From: Orobanche coerulescens
Taxonomy: Eukaryota; Streptophyta; Magnoliopsida; Lamiales; Orobanchaceae
Assembly (NCBI GenBank): GCA_033398695.1
Contig: CM065804.1
Coordinates: forward strand, 40,563,501 to 40,627,500
Direction of reading: 5' to 3'
Length of the DNA: 64,000 bases
Notes under the pieces: model-generated
The model's input: only the letters and a program-made list of their open reading frames with translations
What the model was told of the DNA's origin: nothing
Databases searched by the model: none
Translations under genes and position numbers: made by a program
In this document: one piece after another, positions 1-11,671 of the stretch
Layout: every line of letters begins with the position of its first letter
Position numbering within the stretch: position 1 is the first letter of the stretch

Positions 1-73
1 TCATCACTATTCCAATTTGATAGTTGACTTTTTTTATATTATATGACTGGATTTTTACGCTTTTCACTTACAT

Positions 74-343
74 TTTTTTTTGAACGGTGAATTTCAACTT
101 AGACTCAACCACCCGCAAGACGCAGACCCTAACCACCACTTACCCAGACTATGTTGTCTTAACCGGGCCCATGCTGGTGACAAGTGAAGCTACGGATTCA
201 CGAGGAAACCGTACCGCCTCCACACAAGTTACCTTGCTGAAGTAACGGCCGGATTAAAACCCCGCATTTGCTCAGACTCGAACCCCAACGACTTTGTCTA
301 AAGGTTCTTGTCTTCATTGCAAATAACCATCGGGCCAAGCGCA
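74..343 (-). mobile_element. tRNA-derived SINE with 14-bp TSD
   Basis: Read on the minus strand, this roughly 270-bp unit starts with a pol III-type A box (TGGCCCGATGGTT, 325-337) and a B box (GGTTCGAGTCT, 274-284), and it ends in an A-rich tail (T run at 74-81 on the plus strand). It is bracketed by a perfect 14-bp direct repeat, cttttcacttacat, at 60-73 and 344-357. A box, B box, A tail and a long TSD together define a tRNA-derived SINE mobilised by LINE machinery. No LINE is seen in the window. It lies about 0.8 kb beyond the stop codon of the helicase gene. The exact 5' end is uncertain by a few bases because the T run merges with the repeat. Confidence 0.82.
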
Positions 344-357
344 CTTTTCACTTACAT

Positions 358-730
358 AGTTACATGTTTCCTTATGGTTATCATTTTAGAACTAATTGTG
401 TTTGTCTAATATATCTTGATAATTTATGAACATGTGGTTTGTAAAACTTAATACAAATGTCATTATCAAATTACTGTTTATTATTTCAGATTTGTATGAC
501 ATTATTTATCTTAATCAGTTTAGATACAATTAAAAAAATATTCATATTTACTGCAATGAACTTTTTTATTTAATCTTTATTGTTTTTAGAGAAGCACAAT
601 CCCGCAACTGGTAAAAGAAGTCTGCTGTCAAAAATGCACTATCGTAGCCCTTGAAAATGTTTTGGTTGGCCAATCATTTTTCCTATGACATATTAGACAA
701 TTATAAAATCAATTTTCCCTACTGTCTGTC
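358..730. other. AT-rich spacer, no gene seen
   Basis: This AT-rich stretch separates the SINE from the copia relic. I see no open frame with a recognisable domain, no RNA gene and no clear repeat. Confidence 0.6.
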
Positions 731-832
731 CTCAAGATGAAGTACATCAATGCGGAAGAACAAGTCGCAGACATCTACACAAAAAAAAGGCTTAATAGAC
801 CGAGAGATCTCAAGAACTCGCAAGGCGACTAA
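731..832 (+). pseudogene. Ty1/copia RNase H C-terminal relic
   Basis: One plus-strand frame, ending in TAA at 830-832, reads a 33-residue tail with the core EEQVADIYTK. It resembles the conserved C-terminal end of copia RNase H (consensus roughly (E/D)QVADIFTKPL). The upstream RNase H and RT domains are not recognisable, so this is at most a short decayed fragment. It could be a chance match, but the nine-residue core is characteristic. It lies just outside the 3' end of the helicase gene. Confidence 0.35.
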
Positions 833-1176
833 GCGTGATAAGAAAATCACCAGAAACCAGAAACAGTACATTCTAGCTATTGCAATATGAGATGAACTAA
901 TTTTCATCTAGATGTTGTTGCGCTTCCAATTCCTATTGCTGCTTCTCCCACCACCAACATCTCTGCTCAAATTCCAAGTACCCATATTATTATGTATGTA
1001 GTATTTCAATGATAAAATAGAGAACATAATTAAAACAAGTCTCACATTCCATTTTAAAATACCAGACAACAACATTTTTTTAAAAATAAATGGAAATTGA
1101 AAAAATATTAAAAAAATAATAATACAATGAGATTCAGTTTTGGTGCAATAAACCATTAAATACGGTACCCGGACGA

Positions 1177-4100
1177 TTATACAGACCTTGTTCTTGTGAA
1201 CGATCCTATTTCAGCAGCAGGGTCATCCCTCAAACTGATAGCTGCTAGTTGGGTGGCCAGCAGCTCACCATTAGAATAACAACTTTCAGCCTTTCCATCG
1301 ACCGGCCATGTCATCGGAACCACCAACCCCCTGATGCATCAAAAGTTATATATATATATATATATATATTCATTTTCATTACTAAGAAACATCCATCTTA
1401 TAAGGTGTTTTGAAGAGATTATTATATTATGGTTATTTCGCCCTACACAAGCTCATCACATTACTGCTCCATGTTTATATTATATACATTATATATCCAA
1501 GCAAAACACAAGACCCGTTTTGATGACATTATATAGAGCTAGCCAGCTATTACCCTTGGGTCCGCTTGCACAGGCAACGGCTCATTTGATTCATGGTGTA
1601 ATTTCCCAACAAGATATTGAATTCTTTTGCCATTTTTGCTATGTCAGATTGTGGGAGGATATCCAAAATCTTAATAACTTGGGTGTCTGTTGAGTTTTCT
1701 CTAAGAACGACGACCGTCCAAATAAGTTTTAGCAGCGGCCCATTGACATCACACCACTCCAAGAGCTGACAAGAGGCTCCTCCATCTGTTTCGGCTTTGT
1801 GCTGAGGACGCCATCCGTTTGAAAGCTTCACCAGCACAGAAATCACTTTTTTGAGGGTTCCCAAGTCACGCAATCTCGATATCGACTCATTGAATCTCGT
1901 GCTGAAGCAGACCTACAAATTAGGTGGATTTCCGTATGTTACAATGCTGAGTGTATGCATGTTAAAGCTAGTAGTAATTGGTTAGTCCATATTTTAGGCA
2001 AGCATAATAATACCTTCCACTGGGCCACTTTGAACAGTATAGAGTCTGTATTGAACAACGAGCTCAGCTGGCGAAGTTCGATCAAGGCGTCACTAACTGC
2101 CAGAGACAAGTTATTATCCTCAAAAGCGTTGAAGTAACAGCCTCGGTTTTGGGAATTTATGACTAACTTTTGCCAAACGGAGCCACTGTTTAACAGAGTT
2201 GCACCACTGCCAACTATCCAGAGACAGTACCTGTAAACATAAGCCATATACATTCGAGTTTTAACCAACCAAACAAAATTTCCTATAAATATATGCTGTG
2301 ATAACTACATACTTTGCCCGAGTCAAAGCTACATTAGTCCTGTTTCGATTATCAAGAAACCCAACCGAGCCATTCCCGTTGCATCTAACCGTTGATATTA
2401 TTATTACATCTTCTTCGCCACCTTGAAAACCATCAACACTACGTACATTTACCGAAAACATTTCATTTGGATCGCTGCTATACGTCTTTCCAAGTGATTC
2501 CTGAATTGCAAGCACCTGTCCTCGGTATGGCGATAGGCAACCAACACGAACCTTTTGCTTGGAGTTTGTACATTCTACATAGGAAACCAATAAATACATT
2601 GAGGACCCAAAAATTGTTAATTAATAAAGAATGAATATTGCAAGCAAGAACTGTAAATTTAAATTCGTTTGGAAAGGCCAGCAAGTTAATAGTAATTAGG
2701 ATACATACCTTTACTGAGTCTCGAGACTATCGCAGCCACAACAGATACTTCCGCAGTATTTTTCCGACTATTCCTACTATCTAGCTGCTCTTTCCCATGA
2801 GTTACATTAATGAAAGAATAAGAACCAAAGAGTTTTCCTTCAAGAAAGCGCTTGTCATAAGCTTTATCGGTGACGTTTCGGCCATCCGTAATTTGTTTGG
2901 CATAGAACTCGCTATTAGGAAACAAACTTATAGAGTGGTGCATTCTATACTGAACGTTGAGTAGGTGCTTTTTGTGTCCTAACATCACGAGCCTCTCAAA
3001 TAAACTCCTCCCGAATCCAGCTTTCTCACAAATCTGTCATCACCATAATAAATAAATAAATACATAATAAAAATAGTAACTATAGAAAAAGAAAACCTTG
3101 TCAAAAATAAAATTGAAAAGGGTTTCAAGTGAAGCTCAGTTTGAACCTTGCTTATAACCATTGCAGGAAGTTGTTTCTCATCACCAACGAGTATAGCATG
3201 TCGAATTCCATTAAGCTGCAAGGGAATACATGATTCACATTCTTTAAGCTGTGCAGCTTCATCGATTATCAATAGATCCAATGGATTCATCCCTTCCGTA
3301 TGCAGCTTCGCCGAGCTTGAAACCGTGCAAAAGACTAAGCATGCATTATTCAGACAGAAGTTCATGATTTCATAATATCTAGCAAAATGTGGGACTGGGA
3401 ACTTATCCCTAAGGAATTTCAAAACTCGGAGGCACTCTAGCCAAGTTGTCCATCCCGTTTCTTCCGCCACACTTAGTACCTGCTTTAACCACCCTACATT
3501 TGTGGTATCTACATTACGCAGAAAATCAAGGACCATAATCATTTTGTTTAGAATTTCCAAAGGAAGGCATGAGGTAGGCATATGTGTACACAGCCCCATT
3601 ATACAAAAGACTAACCGCTCCCGAACAACGGCTAGTGTCTTTGTAACAAATTCCTCAAATGTCCACAGAATGTTCAGTTTGTCATCTGCCACTGTCGTCT
3701 TCCCCTCATCACACTTGGATTGGCTTCTTTTCTTTGCTTGTTTTCCTTTCTTCTTGTCATCCTCTATGTTCTCAATGATTAATTTCTTCCACAAATTCCT
3801 TTTTAATGTTTGTTTAGGATATTCTTGCACGCTGCTTAAATTTTTCTTTGTACAATTTTCCTCATCTTCATCGTCACTGTTGTCTTCTTCGTTTTTCTGT
3901 TGATCCAAGTATCGTTGATACTGGCCTTGGGGGTCTTCAAGTAGCCCTATCATCTTTTCCAGACTACCTCTCCACCCAGATAGCGGCGCAAAACATTTAT
4001 CTAGTACTAATATCCGATAGTGAAGAAATATATCATGGAGGTCTTCGTGCTCATCAATCTTCATTCTCTTCCTATTTCCGAACAAAACTACATCCCCTAA

Positions 4101-5395
4101 TCCATAAGTGTCGTGCATTAAATTTCCATCGAGACAGCTCATCAAGCGCTTTGTGACTCCGAGCACGGCAACGTTCGTCGGAGCACAAGCCAGTATCCTA
4201 CGCCTCATTCCTAACAATGTAAATACTAATGACGCGATTGTTTTAGTTTTCCCGGTTCCCGGTGGACCCCACAACAGCTTCACTCTGTTTTGATGACTGC
4301 ATTCCGCTAGTGCAATGCTGTCCAAAACAGCATCTCTTTGGGAATCATTTAGCCCGAGTGAGTTAATAGCTTTTTTCGACTTTGACAGTTTACTACCCCT
4401 AGTTTCATCAGATGAGCAAAGAGTACAGTTCTCTTCTATCTGCACAATATATGTATAAAAGTGACAACTATATTAGATAAAAAAAATCAATATCTTGGTA
4501 GCATTATTAAAAAGCAAATCAATCTTCAACAAATCAATCTTACAAGAGATTGATTAATATTAAGCACAGAGTTGATGATGGTCATATTTCCTCCTTCGCC
4601 GGGATGCAGCGCGTTCCATATCCGTGTGTTTGTTGTCAAGTTGGTAAGATACACCGCAAAGAGTCTGTCCCCCTTTACACCTTTCTCTTTATCTGGTTTC
4701 TCAAAAACAAAAGGCTTGGAAGATAGGATAACAATCTTCGGAGAGGCCTCATCATCTGTACCTTGAACTAAAGCAACGAGGTACGATCTTTTAGATCCAT
4801 TCAAGTCATCGATACACTTTGGTCTGACCTCGGTTAACGCGATCAAGTCCCCACACTCAGGTTCATATATCTCTGGTTTTTTGTCACTATTTCTTAAAGT
4901 TACCATGTACATCAAGTTCTTAGGAAGCTTGAAATCTTTATGTTTCTTAACATCAAATATCTCACGTGCTGGTGCAGAGCGCACATTCATCATATTGGAA
5001 CGAATATCTTCATGCGTCTCTTCGATAAGTGGGTTGATAAACGACTCCAGGTAATGTTGTACCGAGGAGAAAGTGTCGGAAATTCGATTAACCTGCCGTC
5101 AAATACAAATGGTTCAAGATGATACACATAACAAGAAGCCATACCATAGTTATTTTTTAGTAGTGTCTTAACACAAAACTACACTGTAGTAACCAATATA
5201 GGTGTGTGTGAACAATTTTGATAGGAACATTTAGAGTACTCAGACCTTATCTCTGTAAAGATTTTGGTTCATTATGACAGGTATGGACCAAGAGAAAACA
5301 AAATCTAGTAATCCCCGAGCTCCATCTTCTTTCTTCTTCATCTTAGAGTTAACACCCACCACCATCTCTTCGCTTTGCCTTTTATCTTCTAACAT
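1177..5395 (-). CDS. SEN1/UPF1-like superfamily 1 RNA/DNA helicase, 8 exons
   Basis: Exons, in transcript order: 5395-5246, 5092-4544, 4439-3147, 3033-2709, 2574-2313, 2230-2014, 1912-1554, 1330-1177. All introns are GT-AG and all phases agree, giving 3309 nt or about 1102 residues, ending in TAA. The motifs are in the SF1 order: Walker A GPPGTGKT near residue 291, DEAAQ near 626, [10 protein letters not shown] near 652, NVQYRMH near 690, DGFQGGEED near 820 and NVALTRAK near 853. A charged Lys/Asp/Glu-rich insert lies between Walker A and Walker B, around residues 400-490. The N-terminus ([10 protein letters not shown]) and the C-terminus ([10 protein letters not shown]) match the plant family of P-loop proteins that includes Arabidopsis At1g65780/At1g65810, which are MAA3/SEN1 relatives. 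By family it is an ATP-dependent nucleic-acid helicase acting on RNA or R-loops; its precise substrate is unknown. A second Met at residue 11 is an alternative start. The frame is intact, so this is probably a working gene. Confidence 0.88.
1347..1369. repeat. (TA)n microsatellite in last intron
   Basis: An uninterrupted TA run lies in the last intron of the helicase gene (1331-1553). Confidence 0.9.
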
Positions 5396-6514
5396 GAAAA
5401 ATCAAAACCATTAGAGATCGAGCATTTAGTACAGCACCAGCAAAGAAAAGAAACAAAAGCAACCTTACACAAGTAGAGCACCAAATAACCCTGCTGGTAT
5501 GAATTCAAGAATAGAGAGAGTGGCAAGCAAAAGTGAAAAAAAAAAAAAGGAAGAAAAAGAAGAAAGCGATAGCCCTTTTCAGCTTTCCCCTAATTTCAAC
5601 AGACTCATTCTTTCTGTTTCAGGGATGTTGAAGCTAAAAAGGGCGAAGCGCGGATCAAAAGTCTGGGAAATGATGTGAAACGGAGTAAACGCTTCGTTTA
5701 CATTGGACTCTTCGTTTTACTTCACTCTACATTGCATGGGACTTTTCGTTTACTCCACACATTCCCAACATCTAAATTACATATATCGACAGCGCGTATT
5801 AAGTATCACATTCAAACAGATGTTTTAAATCAATTTATTTTCCTTTTATACATTGTAAATAGCAACTTTGTACTCGGTAAAAAAACCCACTCCTACCCTA
5901 TTTTACTTCTCTAATTACACTGTGCAAACTAATGAAAAGCTTCTCTCTCTCGGATCTTTTCATATATTCCTCTTGAGAATGAATCCACACTGTGCAAACC
6001 CGCACACGAATTGTATCCCATAATTTAAGAGCACATAGCAACGTATCCACCTGGTTATATATATATATATATACATACACATTTGTAATACTTATACATT
6101 TATTATATTTATACTATATTCAAAACTTCACATATACTGCATCACTCTAAATATCGTAAATGAAGACATCTCACTAGATGTTCTTGGGTGCCGAATAAAA
6201 TTTGTAGGGGTTGCGGGATTGTCCAGCCGGTAACAAGATTTTCTTATTCCATAAATAAAAACTAGTGAGATTGCTAAATAGGTATGATGTTACGAACATG
6301 AATTTATAAGAAAAATTGTTAGAGTTCCCTTGTAATTTTGACAAATCCGTTTTAGCAGTCCTTTTTTCTTAATCGGTCACATATACCGACAATCTATATA
6401 GAGCAACAATAATCAAAACACATTAACTATGTTGAGTTTTCAATAACAAATTACTAATATTTACTTACAAAAAAATAAAGCTATCTATGTTGAGTTTTTA
6501 CTCTAAACATATGA
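5396..6514. other. Helicase 5' region and AT-rich spacer
   Basis: 5396-5650 holds the 5' UTR and promoter side of the helicase gene (minus strand). On the plus strand it contains purine-rich runs near 5540-5570. I did not find an unambiguous TATA box. 5700-6514 is AT-rich with no open frame of recognisable content and a (TA)n microsatellite at 6056-6073. Confidence 0.5.
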
Positions 6515-6629
6515 TGTTAAATTTTGGGATTCCATCTCAAATTAATTAGTAATGAGAGGAGTAGTGCAGGATCTTTATATATTGATGGCAAGACTTGTAT
6601 TTTCCCAATATGGGATTATTGCTTCAACA
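6515..6629 (-). mobile_element. Short copia-type LTR, reverse orientation
   Basis: On the minus strand the sequence reads ...GTGAGGGGGG then TGTTGAAGC...TTTAACA. A purine-rich tract is followed by a TG...CA unit of about 115 bp with a TATATAA word inside. This is the layout of a polypurine tract plus a short copia LTR. No TSD was found and no partner LTR is visible, so it is a solo or truncated LTR. Confidence 0.45.
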
Positions 6630-6699
6630 CCCCCCTCACGCGTAGCCGAAGTCAAGACTTACATTGTGGACTTTTTTAATTCGGGTGGCACAGAGCTAC

Positions 6700-7735
6700 A
6701 ACATCGTGGGCCATTGGTATCGAGATTTTCTAGTATTTGTCGTTCTTGCTTTCTTGGTAAACACATTAAGTTGCCTTTTGATTCATCTATTTCCAAAACT
6801 TCGTTGCCATTTGATATTATTCATAGTGACTTGTGGACCTCTCCCGTTTTAAGTTCCATGGGCCACATGTATTATGTTCTTTTCTTGGATGATTTCTCGA
6901 AATTTTTATGGATTTTTTTTTTTGGCTAAAAATTCGATGTATATGCAAAATTTCTTAGCTGTAAAAGCCCATATTCAAACCCAGTTTCAACGTAATATCA
7001 AAAATGGCCAATGTGGTAATGGGCGGGAGTATGACAATGGTCAATTCGGAAAATTTTATGAGTCAAATGGGATGTCTTTCCGCCCTTCTTGTCTCCATAC
7101 GTCTTCACAAAATGCTAAAGCCGAAAGAAAAAATCGCTCTATCAATAATATCACTAGGACTCTGCTTGCTCATGCATCTCTTCCTGCATCCTATTGGCAT
7201 CACACATTACAAATGGCAACATATCTTCTTCACATTTTACCAAGCAAATTATTGGGTCATATTTCTCCTCTCCAAGTTCTTTACCAAAGGAAACCATCTT
7301 ATTCTCATCTTCGGGTTTTCGGGTGTTTGTGTTACCCCCTCTTTCCATCTACAACTATTCACAAGTTACAATCCCGGTCTACAACTTGTGTCTTTTGGGG
7401 TATCCTCCGAACCATAGAAACTACAAATGTTATGATTTGTCGTCTAACAAAATTATTATTTCTCGTCGCGTGATTTTTGATGAGAATATTTTTCCATTTT
7501 CAAACTACATACACCCACTTCTCACACATATGATTTTTTGGATGAAGGAATTAAGCCATATTTAGTTCATAATTTGCAATTGGACGTTGCATCCCACTCA
7601 AACAATGCTCCCACTCCCACTGTGACCTATCCTACCTCACCCTATCCACACGTGACTTCTGCTCCCTTGTCAAATAATGGGCCAACCCAGCCAATGCAAG
7701 CCCATCAAGCTTCTCCCTTGCTGCAAACTGTTGTT
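6700..7735 (+). pseudogene. Ty1/copia element H: integrase half
   Basis: Plus-strand frames encode a GAG-pre-integrase tail (CRSCFLGKH) and the rve core. Recognisable blocks are FDIIHSDLWTSP, SQNAKAERKNRS and HLRVFGCLCYPLF, followed by a Pro/Ser/Thr-rich linker (to about 7735). At least two frameshifts (near 6900 and 7415) and several stops break it. Gag and protease are missing upstream, and RT does not follow. The expected RT and RNase H of the same element type begin again about 42 kb downstream at 50030, so this half was probably separated by the nest of insertions between them. Not functional. Confidence 0.75.
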
Positions 7736-8251
7736 AGACCCTTAACATGGGTGACTCGCTGGGCTCGGCAGGTGGTCAAGTCATCGGGCGAAACAGTGCT
7801 GATTTGACGTGGCACGGCTCTAAGGTACATGATTGTGGCGGGACTCGAATGTTACTCGAGAAATGTTGGAGCATTGCAAAGAGTTAGAGTTGAACAATTC
7901 ATGTGTCAGAGTGAAGTATTGGCAGGACGGGAGCTGGAAGCGAGATAGTGGGTTCTTCATATTTTCAACGGTTACGACCATCGCAAGGCTATATTTCTCT
8001 AAGCCTATTATAGAGGGCGCAGGTGTCTTGGAGGGCCTTCGTGGCAGGTGACCCAAGGGTGCTCGTGCATGACTTAGACAAAGTGTTGGGACTTAGTAAT
8101 GGAGTTGGGTCACGGGTCGACCCAGGTGTCTAACCCGACCCAGGGTTGGGTCGATCTGGTTCGTTAACGATACATGTGGTACGGACGAACCATGTGCAAT
8201 CGCGGGCAAGTTGGATGTCGATATGATAAAGACTGGATGCATGCTGAGCTG
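7730..8251 (+). mobile_element. LTR-like sequence X, left part
   Basis: Starting at TGTTAGACCC (7730), non-coding GC-richer DNA replaces the copia H linker. It contains short dyads such as GGGTCGACCC near 8118. It ends at the 5-bp TSD (cacat, 8252-8256) of the family-A element and resumes at 48897. Together the two parts form about 1.5 kb with a TATA box (49625) in the right part. An LTR or solo LTR is the best guess; its own TSD was not recognised and its family is unknown. Confidence 0.35.
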
Positions 8252-8256
8252 CACAT
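8252..8256. repeat. TSD (cacat) of family A, left copy
   Basis: The 5-bp direct repeat cacat sits directly before the TGTTGACT start of the 5' LTR. The partner copy is at 48892-48896, right after the 3' LTR. Confidence 0.75.
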
Positions 8257-9261
8257 TGTTGACTCAAAGTATTTTGATGATGATTATATTCAAAACATTT
8301 AAATAAAATCTATCTCATCGAGCTGTTACATTGAAGGAAAATCCTTTTCCTAGCGTGCGCTACAGGATACATAGTAGCGCATGCTATCGAGGGCAAGTCA
8401 CCTGCAGTCAGGCAAGTCACCTGCAGTCAAGTTGGAATCCTACCTGATGGATAGCGCACGCAATGCCTATAATATCAGCGCACGCTAGGTTGCCAAATTT
8501 AGCGCATGCTAATATCTATTTATAGCGCATGTATCGCATTTCTCTTAAACAAAGCAGAGGACAGTGAAGTGTGGACATAAAAAGGGAAATCATCTGCGCA
8601 CGCTACAGAAGTATAATTATGTACGTTATTCATAGGCCTTAGCGCAAGTTACATGACCAAACTTGCGCACGCTACCGGGAATCATATTGAAGTCCAGTAG
8701 CTTCTGGACTCAAACAAGGAAGCGCTTATGTACGTTATACAAGCTAACGTACATTTTCTGGAAAATATGTAGCGCACACTACAAATCCCTTGTTAGCGCA
8801 CGCTAAGCGTTCGAAATCCTACCATTAGTCAACTTATCCATTGGAACGCAGATGTCAAAAAGGAGATCCGGAAAATCTGGAAAGCTAATATTAAATAATA
8901 CTAGCGCACGCTAAAGTATAAGTACTAGCGCACGCTAAGTACAATTTTATCCGTTGGAAAAGAGACGTTGGGGAGATAAACCGACAAGATTCAAAGTCGA
9001 AAGTGAAGACCTGTTGACCAACACTAACGCACGCTACGAGAGACTGTCTAGCGCACGCTAAGACATGTATTTTACCGTTGGTACAGTTTAATGACCGTTC
9101 AGATCAGTCAAGTCAAAGCTCGATAACGCACGCTATGAAGAATTATTAGCGCACGCTAATAATACGTTTTTCAGCATATGAAGAAGGACTTGACACTATA
9201 AATACCCATATTACTTGGGTGTCTCATACACAACTTCAAGCATTCAAGCATTCAAGCATTC
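8257..9261 (+). mobile_element. Family A 5' LTR, segment 1
   Basis: The LTR starts TGTTGACTC. The segment stops at 9261, where a gypsy element inserted, and its last five bases (cattc) are that element's TSD. It holds most of U3: about twenty TAGCGCACGCTA-like words and a TATA box (CTATAAATAC, about 9195). The LTR continues at 18626. Confidence 0.88.
8350..9165 (+). promoter_or_regulatory. Array of TAGCGCACGCTA near-palindromes upstream of TATA
   Basis: About twenty copies of a 12-14 bp word, TAGCGCACGCTA or close variants (TAGCGCATGCTA, TTACGTACGTTA-like), lie in both orientations across about 800 bp of U3. The last copy is about 35 bp before a TATA box at about 9195. The same array, with private variants, occurs in the other family-A LTRs. 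Clustered dyads placed before a TATA box suggest transcription-factor sites; that role is inference. Confidence 0.65.
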
Positions 9262-11509
9262 TGTAATACCTCCGGTATTTCATGCTTGATTACTTTGTAC
9301 TGTGTGAATGTTTGGTAATGTGACGTCATTTCTATTTATGTATTCCATTGAGTGCTATATAATTGTACGATGTGAATAAAACGGGGGTGACACACCTTGA
9401 CGCCGTGGGACGATCGTCGGTGCGAATATGACGGTGGCCAACGTCTTGTTCCCCGATAATTGTTGACGAGTGGAAGGGATGGTCACCCCGAGATGGTTAG
9501 AATGTGGTTTGAGGCTAAAAGTTCGCCTAACGCGCTATAACCCATGCCTAACGACGCTATATTTCGATTGTTACGCACGTTAAGGCGGCTACATTACGTG
9601 CGTAACGGGTGGGTCGGTCTCCACCGAGAATCTTTCTTTTGACACGGACAGAGCTACTTTCGGCGGGCTAGAGGACAAACGAGTCAACTGTTCGTTACGT
9701 ACGTTATGTCCCAAATTTAACGTACATAACACTTGGGCACATTTCGGGCAGTGAGTTCTTTACGTACGTTGTCATCACACTGTTACGTACGTAATACACC
9801 TTACGTACGTAACACTCTTATCGTTAACGTACGTTATCAAAACCAAGTTTTATAAAATGATAATTCCCTTCTTCATTTGCACGACCCAACATCACAAACT
9901 ACCACCCTTGGAGAAATTCCTAGCCCTATACCCGGTTCTTAAGCCTCTTAAACACTTGAATTAACATTGAGGAGGTGGATTCTTGAGCTCCGGTGAAGAT
10001 TATCCAAGTCGTTCAAGTCACTTCTCGTTCTCCTCGTAGTTCTTGTGAATCCATCAACTATCTTCGTTATTATTCTTCCAATAAGGTAAGCCACCAATCC
10101 CTGGAGTTATATCTTCGATGTTTTCTTATTTATACTTATTATATTGCGGGTATTGGGTAGATTTTGCTAAACTTCGTAGACAATCTTGTCGGATGAAATT
10201 GTGGTAACCGGGAATTCCATTTCTCATATGTTTCGTTTCATGCAAACGAAATTTCACTTCAAATCATCGCTAGGAATGAAAAATTTGACGAATCAATTGT
10301 GGGGAAATTCGTAGTAATCCGTCACCGTATGTTCCATTGTTCGTAGCCACCCTTACCTTGTGATTTTTGACACTTAGCAAACTAAGGGAAAATAATTCGA
10401 TAGTATAATCAATATTGGTTGTCAAACCACCGAAGTTATTGTGCAATAAAATTCGTCGATTGTAGTATTCGGAATATAGAATTGTATTAGAAAGCATAAG
10501 ATTCAATTTCGCCATAATAATTCGTTGACAACCGAAGAATGATAGGATTATCTTCTTGAGTAAATCGATATACCTAATGTTAATTATAAGATTGAATGAG
10601 ATAATGGTACACAACACTTGAAAACTTAGAAACGATACTCATATCGACAATTAAAACTACACTAGGAATCCGGTTAGGAAAGGGAGACTAGTTTTATTCA
10701 TTATGATCCGTACGAGGTGTTAATCGGATGTTTCGTGGCTAGGTTAAGCTCGAGCGGGTGTGGGGACTTCGTTATCATAAAGAACCTACTATCGGATCAC
10801 AGGCAAGTGAAATCTTGCTCGTGAATTTTCTAATATCAATGTTATACCGTATGTGCGTACGTGCCATTTTGATAAAAGCTGACGTTTGTCTTTCTCTAAA
10901 GATGTTATAAATGGGCCGATGTGTTGGGGATAAAACCTGTATGGTACCCGTGTGGAAATGTGTTAGGGGGTAAGACCCGAATTGGGCGCCTATGTTCCGG
11001 GGTATTCCCGTGTGGATACTTCCGTGACCCTTGGTTGCGACCTTGGGGCTTATGTGATAAAGAGAGAGACACGTCGGTTGAGTGATGAAATATTCCCTGT
11101 GATTACTAGATACTGTGATTGTAAAGATGTCGTATATCGTTGTTAGTAGTTGTTATTCGGTATGCATTCTCTGACCCTGGTTACCTGGTATGACTCGTCA
11201 TACCAGGTACAATTGTTCATCATGTGCAGGACATTCCCGAGGGGTCCGGTCAGACTTGAGCGGTGTTGGAATTATCTCTAGCCGCTGCTTTAATTGGAAT
11301 AAATTGTTTTCTTTGGAAAAACCTTTGTTGTGTAATAATTGGACTTCAAATTACATTTTCCCTTAAATCTTTCGATTCACGTTATGTAATCCTTGAATTT
11401 AAGGTTTTATCGCGATTTTCTTAAAATGCTTATTTTTCTAACTAGCCTTGTGGGTCCCACGTGGGATTCATGGCACTGTAATACCTCGGGATATTTTGGG
11501 GGTGTTACA
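9262..11509 (+). mobile_element. Tekay-like element 5' LTR
   Basis: Starts TGTAATACC and ends GGGGGTGTTACA. It carries an array of TTACGTACGTAA-type palindromes (9525-9836) and a TATA-like TTTATAAAAT (9848-9857). The 3' LTR at 16376-18620 is nearly identical by eye, so insertion was fairly recent. Confidence 0.92.
9525..9857 (+). promoter_or_regulatory. TTACGTACGTAA palindrome array plus TATA box
   Basis: About ten copies of TTACGTACGTAA or close variants (TAACGTACGTTA, TTACGCACGTTA) occur in about 310 bp. They end about 12 bp before a TATA-like TTTATAAAAT. ACGT is the core recognised by plant bZIP factors (known). That these are their sites here is inference. Confidence 0.6.
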
Positions 11510-11514
11510 GAAAA

Positions 11515-11527
11515 TGGTATCAGAGCG
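11515..11527 (+). other. Primer-binding site (iMet tRNA), Tekay-like element
   Basis: TGGTATCAGAGCG, five bases after the 5' LTR, is the standard plant initiator-methionine tRNA primer site. Confidence 0.9.
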
Positions 11528-11671
11528 AAACTCCTGGTTTGAATAAAACTTTCTCCTATATTTTTTTTCTCTCTCAAAATCCAACACCCCAAGCGATCGA
11601 AGCTCCTCGTGGGAATGCAAGTAAGTGATATGTGTGTGTTTCTATTTTTGTACAACATTTAATTGTAAACC

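Noticed and set aside
8350..9165. CRISPR-like array, because a short word repeats many times
   Set aside because: Units are 12-14 bp, in both orientations, irregularly spaced and in plant LTR DNA. This is not a CRISPR structure.
10270..10617. 115-residue open frame on the minus strand, repeated at 17381-17728
   Set aside because: It lies inside both LTRs of the Tekay-like element, so the repetition is explained by the LTRs. No domain is seen.
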